Assembly (NCBI RefSeq): GCF_947500655.1
Contig: NZ_CANMSK010000006.1
Location: 1 to 64,000 of the forward strand
DNA: 64,000 bases
Direction of reading: 5' to 3'
DNA from: an uncultured Psychrosphaera sp.
GTDB taxonomy: Bacteria; Pseudomonadota; Gammaproteobacteria; Enterobacterales; Alteromonadaceae
Translations under genes and position numbers: made by a program
The notes under the pieces: generated by a model
The model's input: only the letters and a program-made list of their open reading frames with translations
Told to the model about the DNA's origin: nothing
Databases searched by the model: none
In this document: positions 54,876 through 64,000 of the stretch, piece after piece
How the letters are laid out: each line of letters begins with the position of its first letter
Numbering within the stretch: the stretch's first letter is position 1

Positions 54876-55712
54876 TTACTTATTCTCTGATGCTTTATTC
54901 TTATATAAGGCAAAAATTTCGGAAACCTTGTCTCTTTTCTTCCCATTTTGACTAATACTACGAGCAACTTTTACAAAACTTTGCTCAGCTTCATCGTATA
55001 ACTTTCTAGTTAACACTGTATCGTGATTACTCACCAATACAGGGATATTGCGTTTAAATGCGGTTCTTTCGGCTAACTTTGCCAATTTAGCCTGCGCATT
55101 CGCATCAAAACCACCAGTTGCATAAGAGGTAAAATTGGCGGTTTCCGTTAAAGGCGCATATGGAGGATCACAATAAATAACGTTATCTTTACGCGCTCTG
55201 GCAAATACCTTGGAATAATCTTCACATACAAATTTAGCTTTTTTTGATTTTTCTGAAAACTTAAAAATTTCTTCTTCTGGAAAATATGGTTTGATATAAG
55301 AACCAAAAGGTACGTTAAATCCGCCAGATAAGTTATAACGACATAAGCCATTAAACCCGTGACGGTTCAAATACAAAAATAATAGTGAGCGATAGTATGG
55401 ATCGGTTGATTGATTAAATTCACTACGCAAGCCATAGAATGCATCTTTGCAGTTATTAGATGGTACAAATAAGGTTTTAGCGTCCTTAACAAAGGTTTTA
55501 GGACGTGATTTAACTATTTTATATAAATCTATTAGATCTGGATTTACATCATTTAATAAATATTTATCAAAGTCTGTATTTAAAAACACCGAACCTGCGC
55601 CAACAAAAGGCTCAACCAGTTTATTTCCTTCGGGTAACCTTTCCTGTATTTGTTCAATAAGCCCATACTTACCGCCAGCCCATTTTAAAAAGGCTCTGGT
55701 TTTCTTTTTCAT
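54876..55712 (-). CDS. dam: DNA adenine methylase (Dam)
   Basis: This 278-residue methylase modifies the adenine of GATC. FLKWAGGKYGL (8-18) is the SAM-binding N-terminal motif, and DPPYAPL the catalytic motif IV; GSVFLN and NRHGFNGLCRYN fit Dam. The order aroK-aroB-damX-dam on the minus strand is the classical one; damX ends 11 bp upstream. Confidence 0.95.
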   Translation of the reverse strand: MKKKTRAFLKWAGGKYGLIEQIQERLPEGNKLVEPFVGAGSVFLNTDFDKYLLNDVNPDLIDLYKIVKSRPKTFVKDAKTLFVPSNNCKDAFYGLRSEFNQSTDPYYRSLLFLYLNRHGFNGLCRYNLSGGFNVPFGSYIKPYFPEEEIFKFSEKSKKAKFVCEDYSKVFARARKDNVIYCDPPYAPLTETANFTSYATGGFDANAQAKLAKLAERTAFKRNIPVLVSNHDTVLTRKLYDEAEQSFVKVARSISQNGKKRDKVSEIFALYKNKASENK

Positions 55713-55723
55713 TTAGCGTTCTA

Positions 55724-57364
55724 CTACTTTGGTTTAGCGTGATCGAACGCTAATATTTGTTGTTGGATCACACTTATTGATTTAGCCCAAGCATTAGGTG
55801 CTATAGATGCAGCTGTTTTTCTTGCTTCGTCGATAGTGTCGAATAAGCCATAAGTAACTACTAGCCAATCATTGTTATTTCGTCTTATTTTATAAATACG
55901 TATTTTCTTTCTATCATAGGAAATCGATTCTAAATATTGACCTAATACAGGTTCGCTACTAACCGCAGTAAGTTGTAAGACAAATAACTCTGCTGGCAGA
56001 GAAAAGAACTCTTCATTGTTGATATTATAAGGATTTTCTTTCGCTTTCTGCTGTTCAACTAATGCAGAGTCTTCTTTCATTAATTGATCTAATGTTGGTT
56101 CAGCGTCAATCTTAGCCAACTCCTTATTCTTAACAGCTTGTTCTTTTGTTGCTTGTTCGCCCTCTGGGTATAAGAAAAAATCCATATCGATTGGCTCATC
56201 TTGAGGCGTGGGATTTTTTACTTTGGAATTAACTGTGCTGTTTTGTTCAGTCGATGCTTTTGAAGTGCTATCTTTTAAAGCAACATCCTCTGCATTTAAC
56301 TGAGTTTCTTTTTCTTTGGTGCCTTTCTGCTTCGTTAATTCGGCTAAAATCAAATCTGTTGTTGGATTTTTCTCTACTTTTTGATTACCGACAGCTGGTT
56401 TTTCATTCATTAATTCAGAAAAGATTTGCTCTGAACTGGCTGTACGACTGATCACTATTTGTGCCATTTCCTTTTCAGGTACGACAACTTCAGTACTAGT
56501 TTTATTATTTCCGCTGCCATTTTGAGTTAATGCAGCATTAGATTCAGTTACATTATGCCAAGGCTTGACCACATTAGAGGTATTTGTCGGTGAGACTTGT
56601 TGGTTGGCGATGATCCCCATACGATAAAGATATATACCCAAGGCTAATAACAAGCTACTAGTGACTAATATAGACACCCATAACTTAATATTAAAAGGTT
56701 CACCTTCACTAGAGCTATCTCCAGCATCTTTATATGCCAGTAATTGTATTGGCAGACCAGCTGAATTCTCTATCCAACGTTTAATACGGTTATTGGTTTG
56801 GGCTGGAATATCAATTACGTATTGAGCTAATAGTTGATAACTTTCTTGTTTTGTTAATAAAGGAACTGGAAGAATAACAAGGAAATTAGATTTAACATTC
56901 ATTAAAGTAGAAGCTATGGTTTTATCAAATGTCATCACTAATTTAAGTTGAATGCCTAAATTATTGGCTTCACTAAATAACTGTAATAACTCACCAATAA
57001 TTTTGCCACTTAAGTAATGCGCATTATCAATGGCTATTAACATTTCACTGTTGTTATTAAATTCAATAAACGACGTTAATAACGGCACCTCAGGATCAAA
57101 TAATATATTGCCAAAAAGTTGCTCTATTATGCGACTGCGTATTTGTATGTCGTTTATTGAACGAGCTGCAGTTAAATAACATTTATTACCATTAGGTGAT
57201 GTAAGTGTTAAGACTTCTTCAATTAATATGGTTTTACCAATACCTTGGCAACCTTCAATTGCAACAATTTTAGAGTGCGTTAAGCCCGCTTGTACTTTTT
57301 TTATAAAAGCATGGCGTGAGGCTGGAATGTAAAATTGTTCTGTCTCTGTATTCACTAAGGTCAT
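55724..57364 (-). CDS. damX: DamX-like AAA and SPOR domain protein
   Basis: This 546-residue membrane protein has an N-terminal AAA/ExeA-like ATPase domain with Walker A EGCQGIGKT (37-45), a single membrane helix (about 228-247), a long low-complexity linker and a C-terminal SPOR domain (about 455-540) that binds denuded septal peptidoglycan. It fits DamX between aroB and dam. The aroB stop overlaps its start by one base (TAATG). Confidence 0.88.
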   Translation of the reverse strand: MTLVNTETEQFYIPASRHAFIKKVQAGLTHSKIVAIEGCQGIGKTILIEEVLTLTSPNGNKCYLTAARSINDIQIRSRIIEQLFGNILFDPEVPLLTSFIEFNNNSEMLIAIDNAHYLSGKIIGELLQLFSEANNLGIQLKLVMTFDKTIASTLMNVKSNFLVILPVPLLTKQESYQLLAQYVIDIPAQTNNRIKRWIENSAGLPIQLLAYKDAGDSSSEGEPFNIKLWVSILVTSSLLLALGIYLYRMGIIANQQVSPTNTSNVVKPWHNVTESNAALTQNGSGNNKTSTEVVVPEKEMAQIVISRTASSEQIFSELMNEKPAVGNQKVEKNPTTDLILAELTKQKGTKEKETQLNAEDVALKDSTSKASTEQNSTVNSKVKNPTPQDEPIDMDFFLYPEGEQATKEQAVKNKELAKIDAEPTLDQLMKEDSALVEQQKAKENPYNINNEEFFSLPAELFVLQLTAVSSEPVLGQYLESISYDRKKIRIYKIRRNNNDWLVVTYGLFDTIDEARKTAASIAPNAWAKSISVIQQQILAFDHAKPK

Positions 57365-58428
57365 TATAAAATATTTTTTAATTCACTTTCAGTTACATCA
57401 TTCACTAGTATCGCTTTACCTATCTGTTTCGGCAATACAAATCTTATGGTATCTGCCTGAACTTTCTTATCTTTTTTCATATGCACAAGATAATTATCTA
57501 ATGTCATACTCTCAGGTCCCTTACTAGGCAAACCAAAGTTTTGATTCAGGCTTTTTACTCTTTCTACATCATCAGTTGTTAACCAACCACGTAGCTGTGC
57601 TAATTCACTTGCTTGAACCATGCCAACAGCAACGGCTTCACCGTGCAGCCAAACGCCATAGCCCATTTCAGCTTCAATGGCATGGCCAAATGTATGGCCT
57701 AAATTTAATAAAGCACGAACTCCTGACTCTTTTTCATCTTGATTGACAATATCGGCTTTATTTTGACAGCAACTTTTTATGATATTGATCAAAAAACTGG
57801 TGTCCATGTCATTAATGGCTTGATGATTATTCTCTAAGTATTCAAAAAATTCAATATCACCTAATACACCATATTTAATGACTTCAGCCATTCCAGCTGA
57901 GAATTGTTTTTTAGGTAATGTTGATAAAGTATCTATGTCGATGATCACGGCTTTAGGCTGATAAAAAGCACCAATCATATTTTTTCCAAGAGGGTGATTA
58001 ACCGCAGTTTTACCACCAACGGATGAATCTACTTGAGATAATAAAGTAGTCGGGACTTGAATAAAGTTAACACCACGTTGGTAAGTTGCAGCAACAAAAC
58101 CGGTAATATCGCCAATAACACCACCACCTAACGCCACTAAAGTAACATCACGACCATAGTTATTTTCTAATAAATAACTCATGATTTTTTCATAGCTAGC
58201 TAATGTTTTAAACGATTCGCCATCTTCAATACTAAAAATATTAACGTCAAAATCTTTTAAAGCATTAAGAATTTTGCTTGAAAATAATGGTTCAAGTGTC
58301 GTATTTGTGATCACAACTACTTTTGTGCCCTTAATATGAGGCACAAAAAAGGAGCTATCACTGATAGCTCCTGATTTTATATAAATTGGATAGCTGCGTT
58401 CACCTAAAGAAACTTCTACTGTTTCCAT
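57364..58428 (-). CDS. aroB: 3-dehydroquinate synthase
   Basis: This 354-residue enzyme is the second step of the shikimate pathway and needs NAD and a divalent metal. ALGGGVIGDITGFVAATYQRG (NAD site), the VDSSVGGKTAVNHPLGKN segment, GVLGD, and LNLGHTFGHAIE with metal ligands are intact. It lies 18 bp after aroK and overlaps damX by a base. Confidence 0.96.
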   Translation of the reverse strand: METVEVSLGERSYPIYIKSGAISDSSFFVPHIKGTKVVVITNTTLEPLFSSKILNALKDFDVNIFSIEDGESFKTLASYEKIMSYLLENNYGRDVTLVALGGGVIGDITGFVAATYQRGVNFIQVPTTLLSQVDSSVGGKTAVNHPLGKNMIGAFYQPKAVIIDIDTLSTLPKKQFSAGMAEVIKYGVLGDIEFFEYLENNHQAINDMDTSFLINIIKSCCQNKADIVNQDEKESGVRALLNLGHTFGHAIEAEMGYGVWLHGEAVAVGMVQASELAQLRGWLTTDDVERVKSLNQNFGLPSKGPESMTLDNYLVHMKKDKKVQADTIRFVLPKQIGKAILVNDVTESELKNIL

Positions 58429-58446
58429 TTTGACAGCCCCTTGCTA

Positions 58447-58965
58447 TTAAAAGTCTAATTTTTTGATTATATCGTTTGCAACAACTCGTGCGCTTTGCTC
58501 GTCAGTTTTTACAACAATGTCAGCCACTTCTTCATAAAGAGGACTACGTTCTTCAGCTAAGCGAATTAATACATCACGAGCTGGCTCTTCTGTTTGTAAT
58601 AAAGGACGACGTTTGTCTCGTTGTGTACGAGCAACTTGTTTTTCAATAGGTGTTTCTAAATAAACAACTATGCCACGAGCTGATAAACGATTACGTATTT
58701 CTTTACTTACAACGGAACCACCGCCCGTTGCTAAAACTATACCTTGTTTTTCCGTTAGCTCAGAGATAACAGATTCTTCTCGAATTCGGAAGCCTTCTTC
58801 ACCTTCGAGATCAAATACCCAAGCGATATCTGCACCAGTACGGCGCTCTATTTCTTGATCAGAGTCAACAAATTGCAAATGCAATTGCTCGGCTAAGTGT
58901 CTACCGATGGTGCTTTTACCAGCCCCCATAGGACCCACTAAGAAGATGTTTCGTTTTTCAGCCAT
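58447..58965 (-). CDS. aroK: Shikimate kinase I
   Basis: This 172-residue P-loop kinase phosphorylates shikimate. Walker [10 protein letters not shown] (11-19), substrate residues in [11 protein letters not shown] and GGGSVV, and the LID with RDKRRPLL are intact. It heads aroK-aroB-damX-dam and lies after pilQ with a 124-bp gap. Confidence 0.96.
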   Translation of the reverse strand: MAEKRNIFLVGPMGAGKSTIGRHLAEQLHLQFVDSDQEIERRTGADIAWVFDLEGEEGFRIREESVISELTEKQGIVLATGGGSVVSKEIRNRLSARGIVVYLETPIEKQVARTQRDKRRPLLQTEEPARDVLIRLAEERSPLYEEVADIVVKTDEQSARVVANDIIKKLDF

Positions 58966-59089
58966 ATTACCTAATTCAAATACTATTATTTAATTACTAC
59001 AAAATCTTGACGTCTTTCACACGTCCACGAAAAATAAGGCGCGAATTATCGCAAAAAAACGCTATGAAAAGCAAGTAATGGTTGGATTT

Positions 59090-60544
59090 TTAAATATCAT
59101 TCACTATTTGAGGGGTTACAAAAATCAATAACTCCCTCTTTTCAGTGAACTTTGAATCCGTTCTAAATAACCTACCTAGGTATGGAATATCCCCTAACCA
59201 AGGTACTTTAGTCACCGACTCTATTACTTGTTGTTGGTATATACCACCTAAAACAATGGTTTCACCATTTTTCACCGACACTTTAGTTCTTATTTGTTGA
59301 GTATCGATTGCTACAGCAGGTCCTGTCGATGTGGAAACAATATCACCACGGGCATCTTGTGTGATGTTAAGTTCCAAAATGACATTATTATCTGGAGTGA
59401 TCTGCGGTGTTACTTCAAGGCTTAGTACTGCTTTTTTAAAAGCCACACTCGTCGCACCATGAGCTGCGGTTTGAACATATGGTATCTCAGTACCCTGCTC
59501 AATACGAGACATGTTCTGATTAGACGCTAATATCCTAGGTGATGCAACAATTTCACCTTTATTTTCTCGTTCTAATACTGATAATTCCAAGTCTAGCAAA
59601 GAACCATCAGATAATTTAGCCAGTTGTAGCGCTAAACTGCCTGCTGGACTAGCCACTGGCAAATTAACATTAAGCCTATCTACAAAGCTTTGCTCAGAGC
59701 TACCATCCTGGATTTGTTCAATACCGTTTAACGTACCCGAATACACATTCTGAGTATCATTATCAGCCGAAGAGCCTGACATTCCCCAACGAATACCCAA
59801 TTGCTCATACATATTATCCCGTACTGTCACCATTCTAGCTTCAATTAATACTTGTTTTACTGGGATATCTAACGTTTCTATAGCAGACTTTAGTGTATCT
59901 AACCCTTTAACAGTATCCCTGATCAATAAAGTGTTGGTTCTGGTATCTACCGTCACCTGCCCTCTACTTGTAAGTATTGAATCCGTTCCTGTTTTAATTA
60001 GTTTGGCTATGTCTGCAGCCTTTGCATAGTTAATTTGAATAAATTCAGATAACAAAGGTTCAAATTCATCAAGCTTATTCTGAGTTTCTAACTTAGTTGT
60101 TAGCTGGCCCTCAGATTCCTTTAATGTATTGATAAGTAATACATTACCGACAATTTTTTCCTGTAACCCACATAAATCTAATATTATTTGTAAAGCTTGC
60201 TGCCAATCTACATCAGTCAAATTCAAACTAATTGTGCCTGTCACATTTTCTGACATAACTAAATTAAGTTGTTGGGAATCGGCGATGGTTTGTAATGCTG
60301 AGCGCACTGGAATATCAATCACATTAAAAGACACAAGTGACTTTTTCTTAAATTCTTGAGCATTCGACAAGGTTATAGAACTAATGACTAGAATGGATAG
60401 TGCTAAGCACTTAATTAAATGTCTAGTTAAGGTCTTGGTTAAATGCCTATTTAAGTTCTTAGTTAGACGCCTAGCTAAACTCTTAATGGAACTTTGAGGA
60501 ATTTGAGTTAAAGGGCGAGCTTCGCAGAATAAATTGATCATCAT
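59090..60544 (-). CDS. pilQ: Type IV pilus secretin PilQ/HofQ-like, compact form
   Basis: This 484-residue outer-membrane secretin has a STN domain (about 75-130), a secretin N1-like repeat (167-235) and the secretin core (245-482) with VPWLGDIPYLGRLFR near 446-460. Typical PilQ is about 700 residues with AMIN domains; those are absent here, so it resembles HofQ/ComE of the competence-type pilus. The signal peptide has an unusually long basic n-region made of 8-residue repeats (25-48). It is the last gene of pilMNOPQ. Confidence 0.9.
   Translation of the reverse strand: MMINLFCEARPLTQIPQSSIKSLARRLTKNLNRHLTKTLTRHLIKCLALSILVISSITLSNAQEFKKKSLVSFNVIDIPVRSALQTIADSQQLNLVMSENVTGTISLNLTDVDWQQALQIILDLCGLQEKIVGNVLLINTLKESEGQLTTKLETQNKLDEFEPLLSEFIQINYAKAADIAKLIKTGTDSILTSRGQVTVDTRTNTLLIRDTVKGLDTLKSAIETLDIPVKQVLIEARMVTVRDNMYEQLGIRWGMSGSSADNDTQNVYSGTLNGIEQIQDGSSEQSFVDRLNVNLPVASPAGSLALQLAKLSDGSLLDLELSVLERENKGEIVASPRILASNQNMSRIEQGTEIPYVQTAAHGATSVAFKKAVLSLEVTPQITPDNNVILELNITQDARGDIVSTSTGPAVAIDTQQIRTKVSVKNGETIVLGGIYQQQVIESVTKVPWLGDIPYLGRLFRTDSKFTEKRELLIFVTPQIVNDI
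60401..60472 (-). repeat. 24-bp in-frame repeats in the pilQ signal-peptide n-region
   Basis: Three imperfect 24-nt units code for RRLTKNLN, RHLTKTLT and RHLIKCLA (residues 25-48), just before the hydrophobic core of the signal peptide. The period keeps the frame, so copy changes would only change the n-region length. Confidence 0.8.
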
Positions 60545-60619
60545 TTTAACATCCTTGTTAAATATTTAAGCTAAAGTAACGACTAAAGCTAAACTATTTA
60601 GTTAAATAAATTAAAGTAT

Positions 60620-61126
60620 TCAATAACTTACTTTTTGAAAAGAACATGCAGTCATACCTTCTTTCGTTGTAGTAAAGTTACTTTCAGCTATATCAAAAAT
60701 TATTAATTCTGAGTCACTAATGGGTTCACCTTTTTTAACTTTATCTATTATCAATTTAGAATTTTGTACTAGCACCCAAGTTTCTGCTTTAGCTTTAAAT
60801 GTGCCTAAATATTTAATTTTTTTAGACCATTCATCACAAGTTACTTGCCCATGAATACTTTGATCATTAAGAGTTGATATTTCTTTACCATAAAAATTAA
60901 AATTTGAATTTGAATTTGTTTCAAAACTAAATAAATTTCTTGTGATGGACATTTTTTCTGTTTTATAAATCAATTCTGGATATAGAGTCATGTCTAAATC
61001 ACTATTTTGTTTTTGAACAAATGCATAACTAGAGCAAGCTAACAACAATATAAATAGTGAAACACCGAAATAAAACTTTATGTTTTTGAATGCATAAATA
61101 CATTTTATCTCTGTGTAATAATTCAT
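60620..61126 (-). CDS. pilP: PilP-like protein, divergent
   Basis: This 168-residue protein lies where pilP is expected, between pilO and pilQ. A hydrophobic segment with a lipobox-like LLLACSS (about 26-34) could make it a lipoprotein or leave it as a membrane anchor. The C-terminal domain (LVQNSKLIIDKVKKGEPISDSELIIFDI) loosely recalls the PilP/HofP pilotin-like fold. Sequence similarity is weak, so the assignment rests on position. Confidence 0.65.
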   Translation of the reverse strand: MNYYTEIKCIYAFKNIKFYFGVSLFILLLACSSYAFVQKQNSDLDMTLYPELIYKTEKMSITRNLFSFETNSNSNFNFYGKEISTLNDQSIHGQVTCDEWSKKIKYLGTFKAKAETWVLVQNSKLIIDKVKKGEPISDSELIIFDIAESNFTTTKEGMTACSFQKVSY

Positions 61127-61127
61127 T

Positions 61128-61742
61128 TTATTGCCAATCCATATTTAACATAACGATATCTAAATTTAGCTCTAGCAATATTTTTGAGGCTTTCTCTTTG
61201 TGACTTTCAGAGCTGTTATCGCTATGTATTTTGAACTCAGAAATTACAACAAAACCATAATACTGACCGACAAACTCAAATAAATTAATTAACTGCTGAT
61301 AAGTCCCAGAAAAAGACAAACTCACAGCTTGAGTTTTTAAATCTTTATCTTGCTTTAATTGCCCCCAAGTCACTTTATTCAACTGTAAATTATGCTGTTT
61401 ACTCCAATTTTCCACTTCAGTGATCAAATTGGTTGTGACTAAATAATCTGGCTGTTTTATAACAAAAGGCGTTAACACTCGTTTTAAGTGTTGTTGTAAC
61501 TCCAGTAATTTATCTTGTTGTGCTAGAAGGTTTTTTTTTGCTTTTATATGGTCTTGGGTTTTAGTTATTTCATCACTTAATTCAGAAGCATATTGTAAAT
61601 TTGGATAGATAAATAATAATCCTCCAATAACCAATACAGTTAAAAAAATTATTAAGCTCGCTAGCACTCTGTATTTAACACGACTAAAAGTAACATAGGG
61701 TAAATGCAAAGGAATTGTGAAATGAATGCGATTACCAAACAT
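61128..61742 (-). CDS. pilO: Type IV pilus inner-membrane protein PilO-like
   Basis: This 204-residue protein has one membrane helix (about 28-50), a coiled coil (about 55-95) and a ferredoxin-like C-terminal domain (ending in LNLDIVMLNMDWQ), the plan of PilO, which pairs with PilN in the periplasm. It ends 1 bp before the pilP start and begins 3 bp after the pilN stop. Confidence 0.82.
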   Translation of the reverse strand: MFGNRIHFTIPLHLPYVTFSRVKYRVLASLIIFLTVLVIGGLLFIYPNLQYASELSDEITKTQDHIKAKKNLLAQQDKLLELQQHLKRVLTPFVIKQPDYLVTTNLITEVENWSKQHNLQLNKVTWGQLKQDKDLKTQAVSLSFSGTYQQLINLFEFVGQYYGFVVISEFKIHSDNSSESHKEKASKILLELNLDIVMLNMDWQ

Positions 61743-61745
61743 AAA

Positions 61746-62339
61746 CTAAACCTCAAGACTGTTATTCAGTAACACATAAATTTCAAAATATTTACTTATC
61801 TCATCCTCAAACAAAATATGTTTTGAATAACGATCTCTTTGCAAAGAAGGCGTATTATTTTGCAACGAAAAGCTTATTTTAGGTTGTTGAAACAAGGAAG
61901 ACTGTCCTAATTGATCTAAAAAAACAGTTAGTGAATCATTTGAATGGCTTACGCCTTTTAACCAAAGTTGTCCCCCTCTAAAATGAAGTTCAGTTAATAT
62001 TACTTTTTGAGGTAATAACCCATCTAATGCTAGAAATAACTCATTTGCTTGATAATGGCTTAACAGTATTGTTTTTATCTGCATATATTGCTGTTGGTAA
62101 ACATCTAAGCTTGAAAGAGATAGTCTTTCATTTTCAGCAGGCAATTTAACTTGTTTCAAAAATAAAGCTTTTTGCTGCAATATATTACCTTGCTGAGTCA
62201 CTTCCGTTTGAGACCAAACAGATAACTTCCACACAAAAAATATAGCAAGTAAAATAGCTGACAAGATGCTTACGATAAATTGTTTATATTGCTGTTGTCT
62301 CAGACTAGAACGCCAGCGCATTAAATTAATCTCCACCAT
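61746..62339 (-). CDS. pilN: Type IV pilus assembly protein PilN-like
   Basis: This 197-residue protein starts with the short PilM-binding tail (VEINLMRWR), has one membrane helix (about 20-42), and a periplasmic coiled coil and ferredoxin-like domain. VEINLMRWR recalls the INLLPWR motif of PilN. It overlaps the pilM stop by one base. Confidence 0.85.
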   Translation of the reverse strand: MVEINLMRWRSSLRQQQYKQFIVSILSAILLAIFFVWKLSVWSQTEVTQQGNILQQKALFLKQVKLPAENERLSLSSLDVYQQQYMQIKTILLSHYQANELFLALDGLLPQKVILTELHFRGGQLWLKGVSHSNDSLTVFLDQLGQSSLFQQPKISFSLQNNTPSLQRDRYSKHILFEDEISKYFEIYVLLNNSLEV

Positions 62340-63379
62340 TAATCTAATCCTCTAGCAGCCAAACCTAAAGCGACTTGAAAACTACCTTGCACCGACATAA
62401 GATTCTGCTTTGCCAAATCCACTTTACTATCTATAGCAACAAGTCCATTTAAAGGCTGACAAATATTTATAGTTGCTTTCAATAAATTGGTTAAATAAGT
62501 TATCAACTCAGGAAAATGAGATCCTCCGCCAGAACAAATCCAATGTTCAATAAACCGCTCATCAACAATAGCTAAGTAACTTTGCTGACAATGTCTGAGT
62601 TGTGCAACTAACTTATCTACTGAACTATTATTTAATAAATCATTATTTTTTGATGCAGCAGTTAATTTATCAACATTTCTATTTATTAATTGAGCGACTC
62701 CTATGTTTAATTCTCGGCTAAATACGAGCTCTCCATCGATTAATACCATAAACAACGAAGTTACCTCACCAATATGAAGATTAGCAAATACCCCCATTAA
62801 ATCGTGACTCGCTAGAGAATACTCAAGTTGTAAGCTTCTTGTAATTGCATGTGTTTCTAAATCAACAACCGCTGTATTAAAACCAACTCTTTTCAATGAT
62901 GCTGTTCTTGCATCAATTAAGTTTTTTTTAGCCACAACAACAAAAACATCTTTTAAGTTTTCATCAACCTTATTATTTCCTAACACGGTGAAATCGATGT
63001 TGACTTCACCTGCCATTTTTTCGGTGACTAACTTTAAATTGCCATAAAGGTAATATTCGACTTCTATTTCTGTTAAAGAACGATCAACTTGAATAATTTT
63101 AGTGATGACTTGAGAGCCTGTGATGGCAATAACCGCTTTTTTGATTGGCTTAGGAATAAAATTACGCAATGATTTTAGAGCATTTTCAAATTCATCTAGT
63201 CCATAAACTTCTTTATTTTTTAATGTTCCTTGTGATAAAGGCACAATAACGACAGACATTAACCTTATTTCTCCAGCCAATTTAAATAAAACAATTGCCT
63301 TAATGGAGCTAGACCCTATATCAATCCCCAAGTATAAATCGTCCCTATAAAGTAGGTTTTTAATAGCTTTTAACCACAT
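62339..63379 (-). CDS. pilM: Type IV pilus assembly ATPase-like protein PilM
   Basis: This 346-residue actin-like cytosolic protein has the phosphate-1 loop LGIDIGSSSIKA (about 17-28), the connect and phosphate-2 region and ICSGGGSHFPEL near 277. It recruits PilN at the inner membrane. Divergence from standard PilM suggests a HofM-type variant. It heads the pilMNOPQ operon and is divergent from mrcA. Confidence 0.87.
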   Translation of the reverse strand: MWLKAIKNLLYRDDLYLGIDIGSSSIKAIVLFKLAGEIRLMSVVIVPLSQGTLKNKEVYGLDEFENALKSLRNFIPKPIKKAVIAITGSQVITKIIQVDRSLTEIEVEYYLYGNLKLVTEKMAGEVNIDFTVLGNNKVDENLKDVFVVVAKKNLIDARTASLKRVGFNTAVVDLETHAITRSLQLEYSLASHDLMGVFANLHIGEVTSLFMVLIDGELVFSRELNIGVAQLINRNVDKLTAASKNNDLLNNSSVDKLVAQLRHCQQSYLAIVDERFIEHWICSGGGSHFPELITYLTNLLKATINICQPLNGLVAIDSKVDLAKQNLMSVQGSFQVALGLAARGLD

Positions 63380-63515
63380 ATCAGATCTCCTTTCAGCTGT
63401 AATTTAAGACTAGAATACAATTACCCAAAATCAATACAAAAATGATATTTAATTTTTCACTTATCATTTGCCACTACATAGACTAAAATTACTGCCTCTT
63501 TTTTATTCAGCTTTG

Positions 63516-64000
63516 ATGTATTTGATGATTTGGCTTAAACGACTTTTTAAACTTTTCCTATTCGGCGTGTTCACTGCCCTTATTTTAGTAATTGGTTTTT
63601 ACTACTATATAAAAGACGAATTACCAACTGAGGAAGTAATACGAGACGTTCGTTTCCAAATTCCGATGAAAGTATATTCAGCTGATGGCGAGCTAATATC
63701 ACAGTTTGGTGAAAAGCGTAGGATCCCTCTTTCCCATGACGAGATCCCACAGACACTTATTGATGCTTTATTAGCAACGGAAGATTCTCGTTTTTATTAT
63801 CATTACGGGATTGATCCAATAGGTGTATTAAAAGCCGCATTTGACACTATTATTTTAGGAAGACCACGTGGAGCCAGTACCGTTACTATGCAGTTTGCTC
63901 GTAATGCATTCCTAACATTAGATAGAACGGCAATTCGTAAAATAAAAGAAATTTATATTGCGCTTCACATTGAACAGTTATTAACCAAAGATGAGATTTT
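63516..64000 (+). CDS. mrcA: Penicillin-binding protein 1A (N-terminal part, right edge)
   Basis: The frame from ATG 63516 runs off the window after 161 codons. One membrane helix (about 12-32) precedes the GT51 glycosyltransferase domain, with the catalytic Glu in LLATEDSRFYYHYG and GASTVTMQFARN, where standard enzymes have GGSTITQQLARN. The position divergent from pilM is typical of mrcA/ponA. It polymerises and cross-links peptidoglycan; the transpeptidase part is outside the window. An ATG at 63525 is an alternative start. Confidence 0.9.
   Translation, partial: MYLMIWLKRLFKLFLFGVFTALILVIGFYYYIKDELPTEEVIRDVRFQIPMKVYSADGELISQFGEKRRIPLSHDEIPQTLIDALLATEDSRFYYHYGIDPIGVLKAAFDTIILGRPRGASTVTMQFARNAFLTLDRTAIRKIKEIYIALHIEQLLTKDEI

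Noticed and set aside
1..64000. CRISPR arrays, tRNA/rRNA genes, prophage or complete insertion sequences
   Set aside because: I read the intergenic regions on both strands and saw no regularly spaced repeats, cloverleaf-like sequences ending in CCA, rRNA signatures, integrase-phage modules or transposase ORFs. XerD is the housekeeping recombinase.

Overview
The window is chromosomal DNA of an AT-rich marine gammaproteobacterium of the order Alteromonadales, most likely Colwelliaceae (Colwellia/Thalassotalea type). I infer this from the low GC content, the housekeeping blocks xerD-dsbC-recJ, rpoE-rseABC-lepA-lepB-rnc-era-recO-pdxJ-acpS and pilMNOPQ-aroK-aroB-damX-dam, and lineage-typical genes (YqiJ/YqiK, TIGR03545/TIGR03546, DUF2970, an ScfR/DUF3612-like regulator). 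No species can be named from sequence alone. I saw no rRNA, tRNA, CRISPR, phage or complete insertion sequence.

Layout: 1-5.1 kb holds a DUF885 peptidase-like lipoprotein, an SLC13/DASS transporter and type II NADH dehydrogenase (ndh). 5.4-10.3 kb holds the TIGR03545/TIGR03546 membrane pair and a TPR/Sel1-like lipoprotein. A 282-bp MITE-like element with about 30-bp terminal inverted repeats lies at 10.41-10.69 kb. 10.7-13.1 kb is a flotillin/NfeD-like pair. fldB diverges from xerD-dsbC-recJ (13.2-17.6 kb). A MacB-like ABC transporter with a histidine-rich permease loop follows (17.7-19.7 kb), then a patatin-like lipase, a Cys-cluster protein, an SDR, an S46 dipeptidyl peptidase and a small sugar-acid-type catabolic group (amidohydrolase, enolase-superfamily dehydratase, class II aldolase).

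27.9-33.0 kb is the most unusual stretch. A stand-alone protein that aligns with the accessory domain of malate synthase G, but lacks the catalytic barrel, is divergent from an ScfR/DUF3612-type regulator. Next come a 7TMR-DISM diguanylate cyclase and a two-gene operon of unknown function under a near-textbook Fur box. 33.0-42.7 kb is the envelope-stress, translation and RNA-processing block on the minus strand, with intrinsic terminators after era and between rseA and rseB. nadB diverges from rpoE.

44.6-51.3 kb holds YgfX, a LURP-one-related protein, a DUF938 methyltransferase, and a methionine block in which cobalamin-dependent MetH is encoded as two separate proteins (Hcy domain; folate/B12/activation domains) next to metA with a MetJ operator. 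51.6-64 kb holds an EAL-HDOD protein, ComEA, OxyR, a small secreted protein plus DUF2970 protein, dam-damX-aroB-aroK, a compact pilMNOPQ (secretin without AMIN domains) and the start of mrcA (PBP1A), which runs off the right edge.

Where the longest frame and the best ribosome binding site disagree, I chose the start with the better site (for example dsbC, the ABC ATPase, the patatin, the EAL-HDOD protein, oxyR and the Sel1-like lipoprotein).
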